This document shows positions 6,902 to 10,694 of a stretch of DNA of 10,694 nt, in pieces. The notes beneath the pieces are model-generated. The model was not told where the DNA came from. It did not search any database and worked only from the letters and a program-made list of their open reading frames with translations. How positions within the stretch are numbered: the stretch's first letter is position 1; every line of letters begins with the position of its first letter. A program made the translations under genes and the position numbers. This DNA comes from Smittium culicis (lineage: Eukaryota > Kickxellomycota > Harpellomycetes > Harpellales > Legeriomycetaceae): assembly GCA_001970855.1 (NCBI GenBank), contig LSSN01005367.1, positions 1 to 10,694 on the forward strand, in the 5' to 3' direction.

Positions 6902-7035
6902 GAATGGCTGGAAAATTTAGAGGTTGCGCATTTATCTAGCTGTGAGATAAAACTGGGAAATAGTAAAAGAATAAAATGAAAACCATTGATGTAGATTTTA
7001 ATTAAAAAATTGAATCAATAACCTTAATAAAGGAG

Positions 7036-7367
7036 ATTAAGAATCAAGGAGTCATACAGAAATCGGAGAATCCATAATTTTTCTACATAGTCTTATTAAA
7101 GAAGAATAAGGAAAACATATAATGTGCCTATATTTCAGCAATCTTGATGATATAACTCGTATATATAGTCATTCATTGCCCTTAATTTATGAGGTTTTAT
7201 CGAGACTGGCCAGTTCTTCATAATTTACAGCCTTGTATGAACATAGTTGGTACTAGGAGAATCTTATGGCAACACAATATCGTGAAGCAACAAAATTTTC
7301 TCCAGGGCCCGAAAACGGCCTTTATGTATTCGCCGTGATGTCGTTCAAACTAGATAATGCGCATTGA
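7036..7367 (+). pseudogene. Reverse transcriptase finger/palm relic (gypsy pol)
   Basis: Block 1 (7036-7152) reads IKNQGVIQKSENP, a stop, then FFYIVLLKKNKENI. This is the conserved gypsy stretch before and around the V-L-V-K-K-K-D-G motif. Block 2 (7173-7367, another frame) reads SLPLIYEVLSRLASSS, then FTALYEHSWY, then GLYVFAVMSFKLDNAH. These correspond to the P-L-P-x-I-D-E-x-L, F-x-x-L-D and G-L-Y-x-F-x-V-M-P-F-G-L-x-N-A-P motifs. The catalytic Asp of the second motif is a Tyr codon (7236-7238). Stops are at 7075, 7120, 7221, 7254 and 7365. The Y-x-D-D box should follow but is not clearly readable. Confidence 0.85.
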
Positions 7368-7646
7368 TATATCAGCGAATAGAGAAAAAAATATTTATAG
7401 GTAGCTTAAGAAAGTAAAAAATTATTTATATTGGTTGAATTAAAGTTTACTCTCCAACGTACCACTAACAGATGTTACATATGACTAGTATCTTACATAT
7501 TTATATTAGTAAATACTTGAAACAGCATAGAAAAAAGTTTAGATTCGTCACTCAAAATTATCTTTTTTGAGATATAATGTTTCAAATTACGGCATCGGAT
7601 TAGAGTCAGTAAAGATATGGCAATTAGAAAAAAAAATTTTTTTACA

Positions 7647-7877
7647 AGAGACATGAAAGGAGTGGGGAATTTTCATGGATTCGTCGAATATTAAAAGAAA
7701 TTAATTTATGACTTTGTAAGTATAGTTAAACCTTTTAACACTTTTACTAGGAAGTATTTTAGATATGAATGGATACCAGAATTCAAAGAGGCGAATAATA
7801 TGTTAATATAGAAAATCCGGGGTGTTGCTAAATTATTACATCCAAAATTGGATGATAAATTCGCTTTTATTATTTAA
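7647..7877 (+). pseudogene. Reverse transcriptase thumb/connection relic (gypsy pol)
   Basis: This is the best-kept piece of the element. One frame from 7647 to 7877 reads MKGVGNFHGFVEY, a stop at 7692, LIYDFVSIVKPFNTFTRK, EWIPEFKEA, a stop at 7809, then LLHPKLDDKFAF, ending at TAA 7875-7877. It follows the family pattern of F-L-G-x-x-N-Y-Y-R-x-F-I, P-L-x-x-L-x-K, F-x-W-x-x-x-x-x-A-F and P-V-L-x-x-P-x-x-x-x-x-F, which joins reverse transcriptase to RNase H in Ty3/gypsy. The TAG at 7809 fits a CAG-to-TAG change. Confidence 0.9.
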
Positions 7878-8200
7878 ATAGAACGGATTTAAAATGGTCA
7901 CAATTCATACCTAATTAGTTTAATTAATTACTCTGTATATACGAAGGGGAAGAGCCAAGCGTTGGTAATTGAAACTAAGAAACTGTGACTACGAAATAAT
8001 ATACAAGATGGAGGTCGAAACCTGGCAAGTTTCTTATCTAAATACCCCATTTCTGCCATAGGATCGGATGTCTTAACCATAAATTCGATAAATTATAGAA
8101 AGGATTACATATAGCTGTATTTATAAACTTCTTAAGGTTTTGAGCAAGATGGCAGTGAATAAGGTAGTATTAATAACCTCTGATAGAGAAATAGAGAAAT
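7878..8200 (+). pseudogene. RNase H relic (gypsy pol)
   Basis: After the connection segment, frames change several times. RNLASFLSKYP at about 8011 matches the region usually reading V-A-x-x-S-R-K-L. LHIAVFINFLRF from 8105 corresponds to E-K-E-L-L-A-I-V-x-A-x-x-x-x-R-x-Y-L. VVLITSDREIEKY from 8164 corresponds to the T-D-H-K-A-L motif. The first catalytic motif (T-D-A-S) is destroyed near 7875. Recognition rests on order and spacing relative to the flanking domains more than on similarity. Confidence 0.6.
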
Positions 8201-8280
8201 ATGCTTAAATGATAGAAAGAGAGTAAGTAATGCCCGCGCCAAAAAACAAAAATAAAATTTCTAATGGTTATCGTAATGAA

Positions 8281-8890
8281 GCTCATGAAAAATAGAAGAT
8301 ACTAGATTAACATCAGCTGAGATCTATTTGTGCCAAGAGCTTAGACTATAGCTGAAAAGCTGTTAATATCTTGAAAAAACTGTAACAGGAATAATTGCGG
8401 CGCAAGGCGAGCGTAGTCATTCAAAACTTACAATCCGGAGTAACTAATTTAAGTATGGGACGTAGAAGTAGTAAGCCTCTTACCTATAACAGGATGTGGG
8501 ATGAAATGAATCATCATTTGTGTAAGTTATTTTATTAAATTTCCTATAGCAGTTGCAGTAGCAAGCATAGAGGGATACATACTAGACTGATTCGTAATTG
8601 ATGAAATCGTAGCAAATTTTGGTATAACAGAGAAAATAATGAGCTAAAGATGCACTCATTTTAAAAAATGATCATTTTTTATATTTTTAGGCTACTAAAT
8701 ATTAAAAAAACGACTATTTAAAGCATCCTGAGCCCAAGGGAATGTCAAGGTCGAAATAATTTTAAAAAAACTAAAACAGAAATTAAGAATCTGGTTTTTC
8801 CAGAAGGGAGGGACTGGGATTTAAATATTGTAAAGAATATCTATCAACTCATTCCAGTCCAAATAAATGTATAGATAAGACACCTTAGGA
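8281..8890 (+). pseudogene. Integrase zinc-binding and catalytic core relic (gypsy pol)
   Basis: An N-terminal H-H-C-C relic begins with AHEK at about 8280 and continues to about 8400. From 8456 one frame gives WDVEVVSLLPITG, a stop, IIICVSYFIKFPIAVAVAS, FVIDEIVANFGITEK, then a stop at 8645-8647 where the second catalytic Asp would be. Further on, in the same frame, come QGNVKVEIILKKLKQKL (from about 8736) and degenerate sequence to about 8890. WD at 8456-8461 supplies the first Asp of the D,D-E triad, and the Glu codon is at 8753-8755. The order and motifs are those of a retroviral-type integrase. Several stops (e.g. CGA to TGA) break it, so it is inactive. Confidence 0.88.
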
Positions 8891-9100
8891 ATTACAATAT
8901 AATTTACTGTTAATGAATATATTGAGGTTGGCTCCTGATGCGTCGGAAAATATCGAAAAAATTGATATAGAATCATGAGGATAAATTCAGACATTAGGAA
9001 ACAAGCTTATCAGGAAAACAGTATTTATAGCGAATAAAAAATATCAGGTATGATCACTCAGCGAATCCAAGAGTCCTATACTGGGAGGTCAAGTGAGCGA

Positions 9101-9166
9101 TATACTGATGTAGTTTACTCAATTGTGGAATTCACTTCAGGCTCTTACAAAATTAAAAAGGTTTAA
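9101..9166 (+). pseudogene. Integrase C-terminal (GPY/F-type) domain relic
   Basis: In the same frame as the integrase core, 9101-9163 reads YTDVVYSIVEFTSGSYKIKKV and ends at TAA 9164-9166. It resembles the small beta domain after the core in Ty3/gypsy integrases (Y-x-G-P-Y/F-x-I-x-x-x-x-x-x-x-x-Y-x-I). No chromodomain is recognisable between here and the purine tract. Confidence 0.65.
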
Positions 9167-9446
9167 AAAATTGAACGAACAAAAAATTGAACTCAAAAGA
9201 GTATTCATACATATTCCATGTCGATATTATCAAATTTTATAGACCCAGAGAGATATATTAATGACTGTAACAACTGGGTCTAGTAGGAACCCTTAGCTAA
9301 TAAGTAATTCATTTGATATGAATATGTAAATGGTATCAGCTTTATAGAAACCTGATGGAACAGGTTGGGGAGCTAGAGATATCGGTAATATCGGTATAAA
9401 ATGTTGAATTATTTTAAAAAAGATATTATTTTAATAATAGATAAAT

Positions 9447-9458
9447 AAGGGGGAAAAG
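9447..9458 (+). other. Probable polypurine tract of the gypsy element
   Basis: AAGGGGGAAAAG is an uninterrupted 12-base purine run. It lies about 280 bp after the last integrase fragment, where the plus-strand primer before the 3' LTR would be. The 3' LTR should start at 9459, but I find no clear match to the sequence upstream of 4228, so the tract is a candidate only. Confidence 0.5.
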
Positions 9459-10417
9459 TATTTTTTTTTAAAAGAAATATAATAATAAATGCTGAAAATC
9501 CGCCTTAAAATATAGCAAAACTTAAGCTCTTATATTCGGAAAATATGCAGAAGAAATCAAATCGATTAAATATCTGGTCTTGGAAATGATTTCATGTTTA
9601 TAGTCTCGAGTAGTGCGATAAAGAAAAGAAAAAAAACTTTAGAACCAAGAATTCTTGATGATATGAAAAATTTAACAAAATCGTATATTTGAAACTTAGA
9701 AATGTATATTAGACAACTTATACTATTGGATAAAATATCAGAAAAGAAATATTCGAATTGAAAAAGCTTATAATTTCTAGAATTAATATAAAAGCCAATA
9801 TGTTCCTAATTACTTTAATTTTTATGTATTCCAATATATTAAAAAAATTTAATTAGATTCAGCGAATAGAAATCATTAAATTCCAAGATATTTTTTCTCT
9901 TTTTCAATTCCCCCCCCCCGTTATAATTTTTATTGACCCAAAACACAAAGCATTAATTCATATTTCACGACAAAATCAGGGTGATAAACATAGAAATAGC
10001 AGTCATAAAAATCAAAAGAGGTCAGAATTTACACAAAAAACATATTTTTACATAAATAAATCACAAGTTATGAAAACCAACCTTGTTTTAGAGTGCGAAT
10101 TTTAGATGATGGTAATATATGCAAATAAATTTCTCTCAGATGCATTCAAAAACTAACATAAGCAATTACATTTATTTTATAAAATTCTATGATTATATTA
10201 TATAATTTGTTAAATCCATTTTTTAATGGTTATAAAACAGATTGAATTAAAATATTTAATATTAACCCACACCTATAAACGTTAAAACAGGTATGATCAC
10301 AATTTGGAATATAATACTAAAATTTTATTTGTTTTTATTCGAATTTTTCTTTATTTATCGTTGAATTTAATTAATTATGCCAAATTAATGATAGCGATAT
10401 GTTCGATTTATTATTTG
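9459..10417. other. AT-rich region, possibly decayed 3' LTR plus unknown DNA
   Basis: No reading frame or RNA gene is supported. The left part should contain the 3' LTR of the gypsy element if the purine tract is right, but I cannot delimit it. A run of ten C stands at 9910-9919, conspicuous in this composition. On the minus strand it is G10 in a purine-rich context. A short CCATT/AATGG palindrome lies near 10217-10230. Confidence 0.4.
9910..9919. repeat. C10 homopolymer
   Basis: Ten uninterrupted C in very AT-rich DNA. Read on the minus strand it is G10 followed by AATTGAAAAAGAG, a purine-rich stretch that might be the polypurine tract of a minus-strand element, but nothing else supports this. 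Confidence 0.85.
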
Positions 10418-10458
10418 CAGTGTAAAGTGACGAGTTACACCGGATAAACAAGACGAAG
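10418..10458 (-). repeat. Second LTR-end relic, inverted relative to the first
   Basis: On the minus strand this segment matches 4191-4231 without a gap at 30 of 41 bases. It starts CTTCGTCT, ends TACACTG, and shares GTG-x-AACTC in the middle. If it is an LTR end, that LTR lies on the minus strand and extends to higher coordinates, towards or beyond the TTA microsatellite. GCACATC-A-GATGTGC, a 15-bp palindrome, lies next to it at 10500-10514. Because of its orientation it cannot be the 3' LTR of the plus-strand element. It would be a solo LTR or part of another copy. Confidence 0.5.
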
Positions 10459-10539
10459 AACTGTATTGAGTGCTCAGAGAGCAAAATAAGAAGTTTCGGG
10501 CACATCAGATGTGCAATTGTGATCAGATTTATCTCCAAA

Positions 10540-10694
<155 letters not shown>

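Larger units (their letters stand above)
4229..9458 (+). mobile_element. Decayed Ty3/gypsy-type LTR retrotransposon, internal region
   Basis: Fragments of all pol domains follow each other on the plus strand in the Ty3/gypsy (Metaviridae) order: protease at about 6437-6737, reverse transcriptase 7036-7367, its connection to RNase H 7647-7877, RNase H to about 8200, integrase 8281-8890, integrase C-terminal domain to about 9166. Integrase after RNase H separates it from Ty1/copia. A purine tract ends at 9458, and an LTR-like end precedes the region at 4228. Each domain is readable only in short pieces that switch frame and contain many stops, so the copy is long dead. Several stops can be explained by C-to-T or G-to-A change (CAG to TAG, CGA to TGA, TGG to TAG), as expected from AT-biased decay or a RIP-like process. 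Confidence 0.88.

Noticed and set aside
7460..7500. Y-x-D-D box of the reverse transcriptase
   Set aside because: Only a fragment like TYD followed by a stop is present. The match is too weak, although the position is right.

Overview
This is a repeat-rich, strongly AT-rich stretch of nuclear DNA from a eukaryote. The two tRNA genes encode no 3' CCA and have internal A and B boxes, and the mobile elements are eukaryotic retrotransposons. The loop sequences of tRNA-Pro(TGG) and of the initiator tRNA look more like fungal than animal versions as I remember them. I therefore lean towards an AT-rich fungus or fungus-related lineage, but I cannot name the organism. No prokaryotic features, CRISPR array or host defence cluster is visible, and I do not see a new biological system. 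The content is mainly retrotransposons of different ages plus a tRNA pair.

Region 1 (1-835): the start of a minus-strand protein-coding gene runs off the left edge. Its first 150 codons are uninterrupted and show an RRM-like beta-alpha-beta-beta-alpha-beta layout after a SWANVV motif, as in some retrotransposon ORF1/gag-like proteins. Region 2 (836-1907): a 5'-truncated non-LTR (LINE-type) retrotransposon insertion with all its hallmarks. These are a GC-rich reverse-transcriptase C-terminal coding tail with one internal TGA, an AATAAA signal, an A12 tail and a 14-bp imperfect target-site duplication.

Region 3 (1908-3535): AT-rich DNA with no gene. It holds a promoter-like patch on the minus strand, a roughly 60-bp minisatellite, a 16-bp tandem repeat and an inverted repeat. 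Region 4 (3536-3701): tRNA-Pro(TGG) and an initiator-type tRNA-Met(CAT) lie 9 bp apart on the plus strand. There is no Pol III terminator between them and a T6 terminator follows, so a dimeric precursor is likely. A solo perfect B box lies 215 bp downstream.

Region 5 (about 4190-9460): an old, heavily decayed Ty3/gypsy-type LTR retrotransposon on the plus strand. Its order is still readable: LTR end, gag-like relics, protease, reverse transcriptase, RNase H, integrase core, integrase C-terminal domain and purine tract. Every domain carries stops and frameshifts. Region 6 (9460-10694): AT-rich DNA with a C10 run, then an inverted copy of the LTR-end sequence at 10418-10458. The window ends in an uninterrupted (TTA)51 microsatellite that runs off the right edge.
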